This document shows, in pieces, positions 21,196 through 32,160 of a stretch of DNA of 64,000 nt (positions are counted from its first letter, which is position 1; each line of letters begins with the position of its first letter). The notes beneath the pieces were generated by a model. It was not told where the DNA came from, searched no databases, and saw nothing but the letters and a program-made list of their open reading frames with translations. Both the position numbers and the translations under genes were made by a program. The stretch is from contig CM069439.1 of the NCBI GenBank assembly GCA_035610365.1, positions 20,783,533-20,847,532 of the forward strand, given 5' to 3'. This stretch comes from Aquatica leii (taxonomy: Eukaryota > Arthropoda > Insecta > Coleoptera > Lampyridae).

Positions 21196-22556
21196 CAGTA
21201 ATGGGCAAATAATACGTAGAAACCCATTTTTTATACGTATACGTAGAAAACGGGTAAATAATGCGTAGATTATGTAGATAATAGAATTTAGAAATAACAT
21301 TATTCTTAAAAATCGGCCTGGCGACAACTATTGAAGCTGGAATTCAACTGTTTTAACATAAAAGATCTAAGTGATTCGATTTTCTATCAGAGATTTATCC
21401 GTCCGCACCAAAACCATTATTTTTATTTAAACTGAAATTAGAATCAGAATCAAAATCATTTTTTAAGTTATAAACAGAATTAAATTTAACGCACTTATAT
21501 TAAAAAACTGAACTGGATAATAATAACTTAAATAGTGAATAATTAAATAATTTCTAATCAGGCGAGAAAGACAGGTAGCTAAAACAAGAAAGAATAAGTA
21601 ACAATTTTTAGATAAGACAGGTTTAAACTTGACTCGTGTTGTTTGCCAGCTAACACATTTTCTACAAGTTCTGTAACCGTAAATGCAAAGTATCAGGTTA
21701 CATTGTCTACTCGTAATTAATGCAGTATCTGTTAAGTTCGGATTGTTTATTTGAATCATAAATAAAATTTGTTGTACTTTGACAACTTGACTTTTATATT
21801 TCTGTTTAAAAGAAGATACGGTGAAAAAATAATTGCTTTGAATTTATATGTTTATCACAAGATCACACCGAAAACCTTTCTATTCTAGCAATTGGAAGAG
21901 ATCTTGTTTAGAATTTAGATGATGACACCTTCATTGATAATTTTTTTAAATCTTAAGCACAGGAAAGTTTTTGTTGACTTATGTAATAATTATAATGGAA
22001 ATACGTATTCCGTGTTGATTGTCGTTAAGTCTTCAAATAATTAAATTATTTTGTTTTATATGAAGTTTTAAATTTTATAATTATTCTTTCTGACTCAATG
22101 GAGTCGCCTGATAAAGTGCTAATCCATAAGCACGAAACGTCGCAAATAAGCTAAACTCGTTGTTTCCTCTTAAAAGAAGAGATCATTTACTTGATCAAAA
22201 TTTGAAGTAAGCCTTTTATATATAGTAAAATTATGGCATTGCTTTTTATATAAGCTTTGATATTTTCGAAGTAAACTACGTAATAAGAAATTAGCAAAAT
22301 CACGACTAAACGCAAATGGCGTGGTTGCCAAGTCAGAACACATTTTATTTATTACGAACAAAATGTGCTCAATTTGTATTTTGTTGTAAAAAATGATTAT
22401 AAATTTCTTCTTATAGTAGATTAAATTAACCTTTCAAAATTCCTGTTGCACTCTATTTGTATTTTCTCCATAATCTACATCAGATGTGTTATGTAGAAAA
22501 TGCTACGTGTAAAAAATTAATGTTTCTACATGATATAGAATACGGGTCCATCACTG
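21196..22556. mobile_element. Non-autonomous hAT-like element (tentative)
   Basis: The left end begins CAGTAATGGGC, and the reverse complement of the right end begins CAGTGATGGAC. Both are followed by related ACGTAGAAA and TTTTTTA-CACGTA blocks for about 70 bp. CAGTGATGG-type ends are usual for hAT elements. The flanking 8-mers do not match, so the insertion is old, rearranged or wrongly bounded. No recognisable transposase is inside. Confidence 0.35.
22108..22141 (+). ncRNA. Hammerhead-like motif with mutated core
   Basis: CTGATAAA, then a perfect 5-bp stem GTGCT/AGCAC with an 8-nt loop, then GAAACGTC. This is the hammerhead layout, with the palindromic ACGT used for dimeric helix III in some retroelement ribozymes. 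The core should read CTGATGA. The G-to-A change falls at catalytic G8, so this copy is probably inactive. Confidence 0.4.
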
Positions 22557-22559
22557 CTG

Positions 22560-23339
22560 AAAATGATTATTTTTTACGTCTACAAAATGTATTTTTCTAT
22601 ATGACGTAGATTACCCCCGCTCATCACCGCTGATAAACCCTTTTTCTGTTAAAAGTGCCCTATACATCATAATGAGCTACGAGCCTTCGCTTAGATTAAA
22701 ACAGCTCTCTTTAGAAATGAAGTGTTTACTAAGTCAAATTTTCAAAACTCCTAGCTTTTCAGAAAAGTGTATTTTAAAACGTTTTGTTTACTACGTGCCT
22801 TCTAAGAAAGCTTAACGTCTATAGGTATAACAGTACCAGGAACTTCAGTATTTAAAACACTAATTGTTTGTACAATTGGTTTTTAAAACTTTTTAATGAT
22901 TCTATAAGTTTACTTTAAGCACGTATTAAAACTAATATTATTTTTGTATTTTATTATAAATTATAATAAATTAATAATTTTTAAATTTTCTATTTATAAG
23001 TAGCAAGTAGTGATGTAAATAGTTCCGAATTTTCAGTTCAAATGATGTATATAGCAACATAAAAATATTAATGTAACTATAATTTTTTTTAAAAGTTTTT
23101 TATGACATTTACGTTTAAAAGAACTAGACAATTTTCTAATATGAATTTTCTTGCAGATAATGCAAAAACTGTAATTGTTTGTGCAATTAAGTTTTTATTA
23201 GAAAGGCCTAGTAATTACCAAAACAAATTCTGGTTTTTTTACAATTAGCCAATACATTTTTTACTTTACTTTACGGTTTATCCACTGTGGTTTTTGACTA
23301 GAAATATGGCATATCTAAATTACGTGTAAATAGTTTGTT
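22560..23339. other. AT-rich interval, nothing recognised
   Basis: No open frame with family motifs, no clear repeat boundaries and no RNA gene was found. Confidence 0.5.
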
Positions 23340-23530
23340 ACGTAAATAAAACCGTAACGTATAGTAAGCGGCAGCACAACGCTTCGGAGAGTGAGTCGTA
23401 GGTGGTCCTCTATGTGCTAATTAAACATAATTAAAAGAGCGCTAAAACGAGGAAACTATATACTACAGATCCCGTTTACATCTGTCTAACACTAAAGTAA
23501 ACAAATCGCAAAACATAAATATAACAACGA
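23340..23530 (+). repeat. Dispersed repeat, second copy
   Basis: It is homologous in inverted orientation to 11840-12056 (blocks CCGTAACG, GTAAGCGGCAG, CTTCGGAGAG, AATTAAAAGAGCGC, GTAAACAAATCGC). The similarity runs on into a TATAACAAC...TTTATT tail. Confidence 0.65.
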
Positions 23531-24639
23531 ACGTATTTATTTAAACGATAGCGAGAGAGACTGAAAACGAGTAGAATCCAACAAATAGATAACAATTAAG
23601 TGTTCGTCAACAAATATCGCAGTACATATAAGAAATCAATTGACTTAAAATTACATTTAAAAACGTTGGTGAATACAACAAAACTGTCGATTACTATGAG
23701 CTTAGCAAAACAAAGCGCACTGTTTAACTTGTTGCAAAAAATCCTATATATGTTAGACGTGATAACAAGCGTAATATGTACGTCTAGTCGTGCGTACATA
23801 CGACCGACCTCAAAGCAAATAATTACATAAGAAACAAAGTACTTACAATCAGAGTATCCGAATAGGCAATTAGGTAATGGCACATTCAACACAAAACTTC
23901 TAAAATTTCTGAAAATTAAACTGATACATATTTACACAGTTACCACAAATTAATTGCTCAGTTTTTGAGGATTGATTAAGAAAACATAGTACGCTAAGCC
24001 TCTTGAAGTTAGTTAAAGTATCTCAACAGGTGTGCTCCCCAATTCGTCATAATGTTGTTCGCAGTCACGAACATCTAAACGGTGGTTTCAATGTCCCCAT
24101 CTAGTTCTTAGTGATCTGCGGCATGTAAAATGACATTATCATTGAACGAAATTCATACAGTACGAAAACTATACCAAAATATTTTTAACATAACATAGTT
24201 CAAATAAATTAGTTTTAAAATTTGTTACAATATAAGTTAAGTCGGAACCAATTATAGAGCAAGTCAGAAAATTAACAAGTTCATTTTACGTTTTTTAATT
24301 CTCGACTGATTCGTCCTTGCCGAGAACTTCAACGATGCTACTGACAAGGTTTTAGTATAAGCAAAAAAACAATTAAAATTTTTTTCTACGTTTGGTTTCA
24401 CGGATAGTTTGAAATACATATTAGATTTTAAAAATCCATCTAAAAGTAAATATATCCCAAGTAGCAATAAAATATTGAGCCATTATTGGCTAAAAATCTG
24501 CTCAACATTGGTTCGATCATGAGTATGCAACAGGTCCATTTAAAAGTTTTGGATTGGGAATATATTTACAACAAAAAAATAATAGTAAAAATTACAAAAA
24601 CCCGTTTTGACAATACGGAGAGGAAACCAAATAAACATG
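23531..24639. other. Interval without a recognised gene
   Basis: Small frames on both strands (for example 23596-23892 minus) lack family motifs. I assign nothing here. Confidence 0.5.
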
Positions 24640-25730
24640 GTCAATAGCACATCTCTACCTACCCTTTCACGGCTTCTACCACCGGTCAATCCAACTTCAG
24701 AAATGTAAATTGCAACCCCTTAAGACATCGTTGAAAAAGTCTTTAAAAATGCTAAAAGGTACAAAAAAAGTGACATCCCACTTAACAGTTTTGAGATAAT
24801 TTGCAAATAATGAAGTTTCGGGAAATTCTCGTAAAATCTTATTTGGAAAAGTAATTACTAGAACTGTTTAAAATGTTTACTGTTTTTTTCTAAACAGAAG
24901 AATAGTTGAAATTCAACTCAAGTGATAGAACGACAAATGTCGATAATTCGTTGTTGTAAGTCTTATAGATCTGCTGGGTCTTATAAACGCTTGATTTGAT
25001 GTGGCTCATAAAAAAAATCTAGCGGTGTCCAGTCAAGCGATCGCGATGGCCATTGGATTGCGACCAGTCAATTTTCCTGGATAATGTTTATCTAGCCACT
25101 GTCTGGTTTGCACGGAGAAATACGGTGAAGCACCATCCAGTTGAAGGTGAAGCAGATTTACATCTAATCGCAGATCGCCATCTATTTGATTTTCCCAAGT
25201 TGAAACAATCAACAGTTATTGTGTTTCCAAGCAAATTCACAAAATATTACCTGTAAGATTTTCATTCAGAAACAAAAGTCCAACAATTTTATTTTTCAGA
25301 ATGCTAGCCCAAACATTTAGTTTCTGAAGATAATGGGTGTGATCGTATCGTATAATACGCGAATTTTCATTATCCCAATAACGACAATTTTGTTTATTTA
25401 AAAAGAATGTGTCATAGTTTTACAAAACTGAATTTGTCTATTAGTATCATCGTACCCTAGTTCTTGAAGAATGTGTATTTTATAAGAAAAAGACTTATGT
25501 GCTTTTAACACTTTCCGAACCGATTTGTTGCGTTATCAATCGTTGCGGCGGCAGCTACTGGGAAAAAATTATAATTTCGTTTGGAAAAATAAGCGAAAAC
25601 CAAATTTAGTTCGTCGAAGTACCTATATGAATACTTGAATAATTAGTAGTGCATAAGTTACTACTTTATATTAGAGCTTACCGCTTTATTGTTCATTTTT
25701 TTTCTTATACTCGGTTCTGACAAGTATTTA
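24640..25730 (-). pseudogene. mariner-like (Tc1/mariner) transposase relic, copy 1
   Basis: The minus strand, across several frames, shows VRKVLKAHKSFSYKIH, then QNCRYWDNENS, VWASILKNKIVGLLFLNE, then QLDGASPYFSVQTRQWLD, and finally AWPSRSLDWTPLDFF. This is the standard order of an insect mariner-like transposase, with the second Asp in the QxDGAPxH block and the third in SPDLTPLDFFLWG. Many stops and frameshifts are present. The C-terminal continuation (PADLxDLQQRIID) runs to about 24900. The left breakpoint of the local tandem duplication (24973) falls inside this relic. Confidence 0.8.
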
Positions 25731-25973
25731 TGGTTTGTTTAGATTTTAATGCTCAGTAGGAAGGTAACTCAATATGTTTTATCGCTCTCCATTCGGCGAA
25801 AAGGGATAACTAACCAAAACAGTCAACGCCAAAACATAAAAATAATAAATATTGTAGACTATGCATCATCGTTGACTGAATGAATGTACTCATTATGTGA
25901 ATTAAATTAAAAGGGAGGAGGCGCATTTTTGTGTTGGGCTTTGAACGCAAAATTATTTTAATACGCCACTGAC

Positions 25974-26115
25974 GAAGACAGCAACCGGCAAAGTCTTAAA
26001 ACTACGGGATAACCGACGCTTTGTTTTCTATCTGGTCACCAAGAAGTACTCACGTGCAAACCCGTTATACAAAAACGTGTGGCGAGCACTATGGAATCTC
26101 AAGAAAGAAATGGAG
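25974..26115 (+). pseudogene. gypsy family G pol tail fragment, plus strand
   Basis: GAAGACAGCAACCGGCAAAG through TATGGAATCTCAAGA matches the sequence after the last integrase frame of the plus-strand gypsy copy at 50237-50395, and an inverted copy near 59060-59220. It is a short 3'-end fragment facing the minus-strand gypsy at 27608-29220, with the SET-like gene between them. Confidence 0.7.
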
Positions 26116-26493
26116 TGTGAACTGGGAGCACTTTTGCGTTTGTCAAACCGATAAGATCACCACGAGCAGTTTATGAAAAATTTGTTCGATGCTCCAAACG
26201 TATAAAAAGCATTAGCATTTTTTTTCTTATTTTATCGCACTGATACGATTCGAGCTACACATTTTGCAGCTCTTGAAACTAACAGACGTACAAAATTAGT
26301 AAAAGATTCCGAGAATTAAACGTCACTTCTACACTCTACCAAGATTCTAGGAGAATTTTACGTAATAACACACATAATTCTAAACAATTTAAAACAAAAA
26401 TAAGTTACACAAAATTGCTTCAACTAAAAATACGAATGTTAACTGTCATAATGAACAAACAAAATTGAAATTACACTGTTTTTCCATATATCG

Positions 26494-27289
26494 TTACTTG
26501 GAGTTAATATTATTGTTGCTTTCATCGTCGTCAGTATTAGAAGAAATATCAATTTTGTCATTGTCTTCGCGATTTTTGTTGATATAAAATTCTAAAGGAT
26601 CGTGCCACAATTCTTCTTTAATTAATTCAGCAACTGGATCTATGGGATTACGACAGTTGTACCATCTACAAAAAACTCCTTGCATTAGTTGTTTTTTACG
26701 AAAACCTATAGAGTCCTTGTCCCACAATATTGGTTTATTCTTCCATTGTATTGGTATATTGATACAAGTCTCAAAACCTTTAACAAATTGTACCGGTTAC
26801 TACTTAGTAATTGTTAATGCAAATGCTGCTTACCTGTAACACTTAAATCAAAATTCTTTTTTAAAATTTGATTTTTAAAGAAAGGGTTGTCGTTAAAATG
26901 AAAATTTAAACTGTAGCTACACTTCAAAGTATTATCAACAACAACTTCGAAATTGCACAGGTAGGAAAGAAGATCGTCATCGATCAGTGAACGTAAATCA
27001 GGATGATTTGCAAACTATATATTAAGAATAAAATTACATGTTTATATTTACTATCAGAAAAATTTACCGCCACGTTCCAAAACTTAGGAATTTTACTTAT
27101 TATCTCATTACGTTTTTCAAACTGTCGTTTTCGTAGCAATTCGAATTTTTGTTTTGAGATCATAATTCTTTTTTTGACTTGAGCAGACAGTAAAGAGTTT
27201 TTTTTCTCAAGTTTACGAATTTCATTAAAAACTTTTTGTGTTTTTTTGTCAAAAAGTTTACCTTTTGCATTCTTCGATTTTGGACCCAT
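26494..27289 (-). CDS. SET/NAP-family protein gene, copy 1 (three exons)
   Basis: Exons on the minus strand are 27289-27068, 27014-26834 and 26777-26494. Introns of 53 and 56 nt have GT...AG ends, and the joined frame is 228 residues plus stop. Exon 1 gives a basic N-terminus (MGPKSKNAKGK) and the long dimerisation helix, ending KRNEIISKIPKFWNVA, equivalent to the KRxELIxKIPNFW block of SET/TAF-I. Exon 2 continues FANHPDL and SYSLNFHFNDNPFFKN; exon 3 has ELWHDPLEFY and a short Asp/Asn-rich acidic tail. SET proteins are nuclear histone chaperones that also inhibit PP2A. This one is shorter and its acidic tail is much reduced. It is probably a diverged paralogue. Confidence 0.85.
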
Positions 27290-27607
27290 TACTGTTTATG
27301 CAGTTTGCATGAAATGACTAATTTGTAACTGCAGTATTCGTTAACAGAATAACAGATTTTTTTAATTTTAATTATTTAAATGATTGTTTAAAAATGAATT
27401 AATTCTTGTTTATATTATTTAGAATTGCAATATATAATAACAAACAAAAAAACATTCAAACAAATGATAGTAAATTGTCAAAATTACGCACTAGTCTGAT
27501 TTAAATTTCTAAATTTTTCAATACAACAAAAATTTACTTTTGTGTATAACAAATTGATTTTGAATTATTATATTACAATTGGAAAAATATAGAACACTAA
27601 ATGATAT

Positions 27608-27890
27608 TGTAACGAATTTTAAAACTGATTTATTTACAATAATTATTTATACGATTATTGATAGGATTATTATAAACTGTTCTTTTATTAAACCTAGTTT
27701 TTAATTCAATTGACACTAGACCAACCACTTTTTGAATAAAATAAACAAAAACAACACTAATAAACAATATTTAAGAAAACAACAAGTAATTTATGTAGAA
27801 CTATTATTTCATTATCTGTACTTGATACATTTTTATTTATCTTAGCACAAGCGTTTAACACTTCATTTAACTAGAATCGATTAGTCTCGG
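27608..27890 (-). repeat. gypsy family G 3' LTR remnant, unit 1
   Basis: It starts TGTAACGAATTTTAAAAC on the plus strand, the inverted form of an LTR end. Similar TGTAACGAATTT starts occur at 31879 and 42974. It lies at the 3' side of minus-strand gypsy coding sequence. The inner boundary is not resolved, and some of 27893-28102 may be coding tail. Confidence 0.5.
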
Positions 27891-27892
27891 AG

Positions 27893-29220
27893 TCAATTCA
27901 AACACCTTTTAAATTTTACTTTATCTGCTTCGACAACATTCCAGTAATTACCTCGAATCATCTTAAATGATCTAAAAGTTTCTATGCGTTTCATTGCCTT
28001 TTTCTTAAAACTATTCTGTCCCAGAACAGGAAGTTCGATCGTGGCGATAGCGGCAGTTCTTTCCATTTCGGCAACTTCCTTGAGCATAAAAGTAGCAGTC
28101 AATGGGCTTTTCTTGGCGCGATGGTCTTGTTGCTTTTCGGTTGTAACTCCAAACCTAGTCTTTCCAGAACTCCCTTACATGCTCATAAACTTATCGAAGT
28201 CCATTACGTCGACTGGATTCCTGGTTCTGTTTGTTATGACTATGGTTCAAATCTGATCTTAGGCAATGTTGTTATCGCCAGCAAACAGGGATAGACAAAC
28301 GATGTAGACCACTTTTGACTTGCCTCTGGGTAGTTTACGGATACGATACATGACGTCATTGATACGCTACACAACCTCACAAAAACCCTCCCATTGCTTC
28401 TGCAGCTTCGGCGACAAATCATGTCTTTTTTAAGGATTATACAATCACACCATGTCGCTCAGTTAAAATCCGCCGTTTTGTGCCTTGACGTCATATCTGG
28501 TCTTCATTCTGTCGATGGCAATTTGTGTGTATTTCATCTAGCCTTTTTATCAACTTGCTGACGTAGTCTTCTCCAGCAAATTTTACTTCCGGGTTTCGTC
28601 CAAATTGAAGGTAGCATGGCAGTCGATTTTGCGACTGAGCATGACACAGAATGATGTGGTGCCTTTGCTTTCGTGAACAGATGATAAGTATGCCGTTAAG
28701 AAAACATGCAAGTACTAATCCCAATCCCTTTGGTGTTCAGACACTACTTTGGATAAGTACTTTGTTATTGTTCGATTCATCCGTTTAACTAATATGCGTT
28801 AAGAGTGGAGACGCGTCGTTCTAGTTTTCTTAAATTCCAAGCGCCGGCAGACTTCTTAAAACAGCGCAAACTTAAAGTTGTTTTTTATGCTTTCGACACT
28901 CTCCATGAATTGCTTAAGAAGACCGTATTCCACTCTTAAACTACTTTCAGCACGGTGTTCTGTGTCATAGTCATACTCTTACAGTTTCTCGAATCATCTT
29001 GCTACTTGTGCTTCCGGACTACAAAACTGCAATAGCCATCTGCAGTCTGTTTTTCGTTTTTCTTAGTAAACATTTTTGTCTATACAAATATTTGTAGAAG
29101 TGTTTTATAGACTTGACGACTGCTAACAGCTCTCTCATGCAGTAATTATTTTCTAGTCCGGACAAAACCTTGCATCGGTATCCAAAACAAATTTTCCATC
29201 TTCTCTTGGATAATTAATAA
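27893..29220 (-). pseudogene. gypsy family G pol 3' part (RNase H to integrase tail), unit 1
   Basis: On the minus strand, RNase H remnants (around 28950-29200, including the PEAQVAR-like tether region and a TDHAALKW-equivalent) are joined to the integrase C-terminal half. The clearest frame is 28491-28724, with FGRNPEVKFAGEDYVSKLIKRLDEIH. A tail region at 28240-28422 matches G1 201-404. The zinc domain and catalytic core of integrase are deleted or degraded. An open tail frame at 27893-28102 begins MTATFMLKEVAEMERT and departs from the G4 tail after a shared GVTTExQQ. All frames are broken. Confidence 0.8.
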
Positions 29221-29239
29221 CACTGGTCTGCATGAAAAT

Positions 29240-29990
29240 GCTGGGTCTTATAAACGCTTGATTTGATGTGGCTCATAAAAAAAATCTAGTGGTGTCAAGT
29301 CAAGCGATCGCGATGGCCATTCGATTGCGACCAGTTCATTTTCCTGGATAATGTTCATTTAGCCACTGTCTGGTTTGCACGGAGAAATGCGGTGAAGCAC
29401 TATACAGTTGAAGGTGAAGCAGATTTACATCTAATCGCAGCTCGCCATCTATTTGATTTTCCAAAGTTGAAACAATAAACAGTTATTGTGTTTCCAAGCA
29501 AATTCTCAAAATATTACCTGTAAGATGTTCATTCAGAAACAAAAGTCCAACAATTTTATTTTTCAGAATGCTAGCCTAAACATTTAGTTTCTGAAGATAA
29601 TGGGTGTGATCGTATCGTATAATATGCGAATTTTCATTATCCCAATAACGACAATTTTGTTTGTTGACTTACCCGTTTAAAAAGGATGTGTCATAGTTTT
29701 ACAAAACTTAATTTGTCTATTAGTATCATCGTACCCTAGTTCTTGAAGAATGTGTATTTTGTAAGAAAAAGACTTATGTGCTTTTAAGACTTTCCGAACC
29801 GATTTGTTGCGTTATCAATCGTTGCGGCAGCAGTTACTGGGAAAAAATTATAATTTCGTTTGGAAAAATAAGCGAAAACCAAATTTAGTTCGTCGAAGTA
29901 CCTATATGAATACTTGAATAATTAGTAGTGCATAAGTTACTACTTTATATTAGAGCTTACCGCTTTATTGTTCATTTTTTTTCTTATACT
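29240..29990 (-). pseudogene. mariner-like transposase relic, copy 2, C-terminus cut by duplication
   Basis: This is the same relic as 24973-25730, starting at the duplication junction inside the final catalytic block (SRSLDxTPLDFF). It keeps an extra FLNGxVNKQNCRYW stretch (near 29660) that is shortened in copy 1. The part of the ORF corresponding to 24640-24972 is absent because it lay outside the duplicated segment. Non-functional. Confidence 0.78.
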
Positions 29991-30237
29991 CGGTTCTGAC
30001 AAGTATTTATGGTTTGTTTAGATTGTGATGCTCAGTAGGAAGGTAACTCAATATGTTTTATCGCTCTCCATTCGGCGAAAAGGGATAACTAACCAAAACA
30101 TAAAAATAATAAATATTGTAGACTATGCATCATCGTTGACTGAATGAATGTATTCATTATGTGAATTAAATTAAAAGGGAGGAGGCGCATTTTTGTGTTG
30201 GGCTTTGAACGCAAAATTATTTTAATACGCCACTGAC

Positions 30238-30380
30238 GAAGACAGCAACCGGCAAAGTCTTAAAACTACGGGATAACCGACGCTTTGTTTTCTATCTGGT
30301 CACCAAGAAGTACTCACGTGCAAACACGTTATACAAAAACGTGTGGCGAGCATTATGGAATCTCAAGAAAGAAATGCAGT
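30238..30380 (+). pseudogene. gypsy family G pol tail fragment in unit 2, plus strand
   Basis: It is the duplicate of 25974-26115, with the same GAAGACAGCAACCGG start and TATGGAATCTCAAG end. It remains open as part of a 98-codon frame (30285-30581) without further recognisable motifs. Confidence 0.65.
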
Positions 30381-30761
30381 GTGAACTGGGAGCACTTTTG
30401 CGTTTTCAAACCGATAAGATCACCACGAGCAGTTTATGAAAAATTTGTTCGATGCTCCAAACGTATAAAAAGCATTAGCGTTTTTTTCTTATTTTATCAC
30501 ACTGATACGATTCGAGCTACACATTTTCCAGCTCTTGAAACTAACAAATCTACGAAATTAGTAAAAGATTCCGTGAATTAAACGTGACTTCTACACGTCT
30601 CTATCAAGATTCTAGGAGAATTTTACCTAATAACACACATATAATTCTAAACAATTTAAAACAAAAATAAGTTACACAAAATTGCTTCAACTAAAAATAC
30701 GAATGTTAACTGCCATAATGAACAAACAAAATTGAAATTACACTGTTTTTTCCATATATCG

Positions 30762-31557
30762 TTACTTGGAGTTAATATTATTGTTGCTTTCATCGTCGTC
30801 AGTATTAGAAGAAATATCAATTTTGTCATTGTCTTCGCGATTTTTGTTGATATAAAATTCTAAAGGATCGTGCCACAATTCTTCTTTAATTAATTCAGCA
30901 ACTGGATCTATGGGATTACGACAGTTGTACCATCTACAAAAAACTCCTTGCATTAGTTGTTTTTTACGAAAACCTATAGAGTCCTTGTCCCACAATATTG
31001 GTTTATTCTTCCATTGTATTGGTATATTGATACAAGTCTCAAAACCTTTAAAAAATAGTACCGGTTACTACTTTGTAATTGTTAATGCAAATGCTGCTTA
31101 CCTGTAACACTTAAATCAAAATTCTTTTTTAAAATTTGATTTTTAAAGAAAGGATTGTCGTTAAAATGAAAATTTAAACTGTAGCTACACTTCAAAGTAT
31201 TATCAACAACGACTTCGAAATTGCACAGGTAGGAAAGAAGATCGTCATCGATCAGTGAACGTAAATCAGGATGATTTGCAAACTATATATTAAGAATAAA
31301 ATTACATGTTTATATTTACTATCAGAAAAATTTACCGCCACGTTCCAAAACTTAGGAATTTTACTTATTATCTCATTACGTTTTTCAAACTGTCGTTTTC
31401 GTAGCAATTCGAATTTTTGTTTTGAGATCATAATTCTTTTTTTGACTTGAGCAGACAGTAAAGAGTTTTTTTTCTCAAGTTTACGAATTTCATTAAAAAC
31501 TTTTTGTGTTTTTTTGTCAAAAAGTTTACCTTTTGCATTCTTCGATTTTGGACCCAT
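30762..31557 (-). CDS. SET/NAP-family protein gene, copy 2 (three exons)
   Basis: Exons are 31557-31336, 31282-31102 and 31045-30762. All splice sites are retained and the 228-residue product is identical to copy 1. By eye, only two of 687 coding positions differ, both synonymous and both in exon 2 (an Asn codon AAC/AAT and a Val codon GTT/GTC). Intron 2 has three changes in 56 nt, and the region upstream of the start codon differs at several sites per 100 bp. The NAP fold is complete: dimerisation helix, NHP block, FHFNDNPFF, and WHDPLEFY. Function is inferred from the family: histone binding in the nucleus. No AATAAA was recognised close downstream. Confidence 0.85.
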
Positions 31558-31878
31558 TACTGTTCATGCAGTTTGCATGAAATGACTAATTTGTAACTGC
31601 AGTATTCGTTAACAGAATAACAGATTTGTTTACTTTTAAATTATTTGAATAATTGTTTAAAAATGAATTAATTCTTGTTTATATTATTTAGAATTGCAAT
31701 ATATAATAAGAAACAAAAAAAAACATTCAAACAAATGATAGTAAATTGTCAAAATTACGCACTAGTCTGATTTAAATTTCTAAAGTTTTCAATACAACAA
31801 AAATTTACTTTTGTGTATAGCAAATTGATTTTGAATTATTATATTACAATTGGAAAAATATAGAACATTAAATGATAT

Positions 31879-32160
31879 TGTAACGAATTTTAAAACTGAT
31901 TAATTTACAATAATTATTTATACGATTATTGATAGGATTATTATAAACTGTTTTTTTATTAAACCTAGTTTTTAATTCAATTGACACTAGACGAACCACT
32001 TTTTGAATAAAATAAACAAAAATAACACTAATAAACAATATTTAAGAAAACAACAAGTAATTTATGTAGAACTATTATTTCATTATCTATACTTGATACA
32101 TTTTTATTTATCTTAGCACAAGCGTTTAACACTCCATTTAACTAGAATCGATTAGCCTCG
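31879..32160 (-). repeat. gypsy family G 3' LTR remnant, unit 2
   Basis: It is the duplicate of 27608-27890, starting TGTAACGAATTTTAAAAC. It has scattered substitutions relative to unit 1. Confidence 0.5.

Larger units (their letters stand above)
24973..29239. repeat. Tandem duplication, unit 1 (4267 bp)
   Basis: The segment beginning GCTGGGTCTTATAAACGC at 24973 restarts at 29240, and collinear similarity continues for the whole unit. Contents in order: mariner relic, gypsy tail (plus), SET-like gene (minus), gypsy LTR and gypsy 3' coding part (minus). The unit ends with the first 19 bp of a CACTG transposon, 29221-29239. Coding exons are almost unchanged between units, while spacers differ by substitutions and small indels. 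Confidence 0.95.

Noticed and set aside
23596..23892. 98-codon minus frame with a hydrophobic, Cys-containing product
   Set aside because: There is no recognisable domain, the region is AT-rich, and an antisense frame of similar length overlaps it.
27893..28102. 69-codon minus frame as an independent host gene
   Set aside because: It continues the gypsy pol tail, with a related degraded version near 58900, so it is more likely element sequence.
30285..30581. 98-codon plus frame in duplication unit 2 as a new gene
   Set aside because: It begins in gypsy tail sequence, its unit 1 counterpart is interrupted, and no family motif is present.
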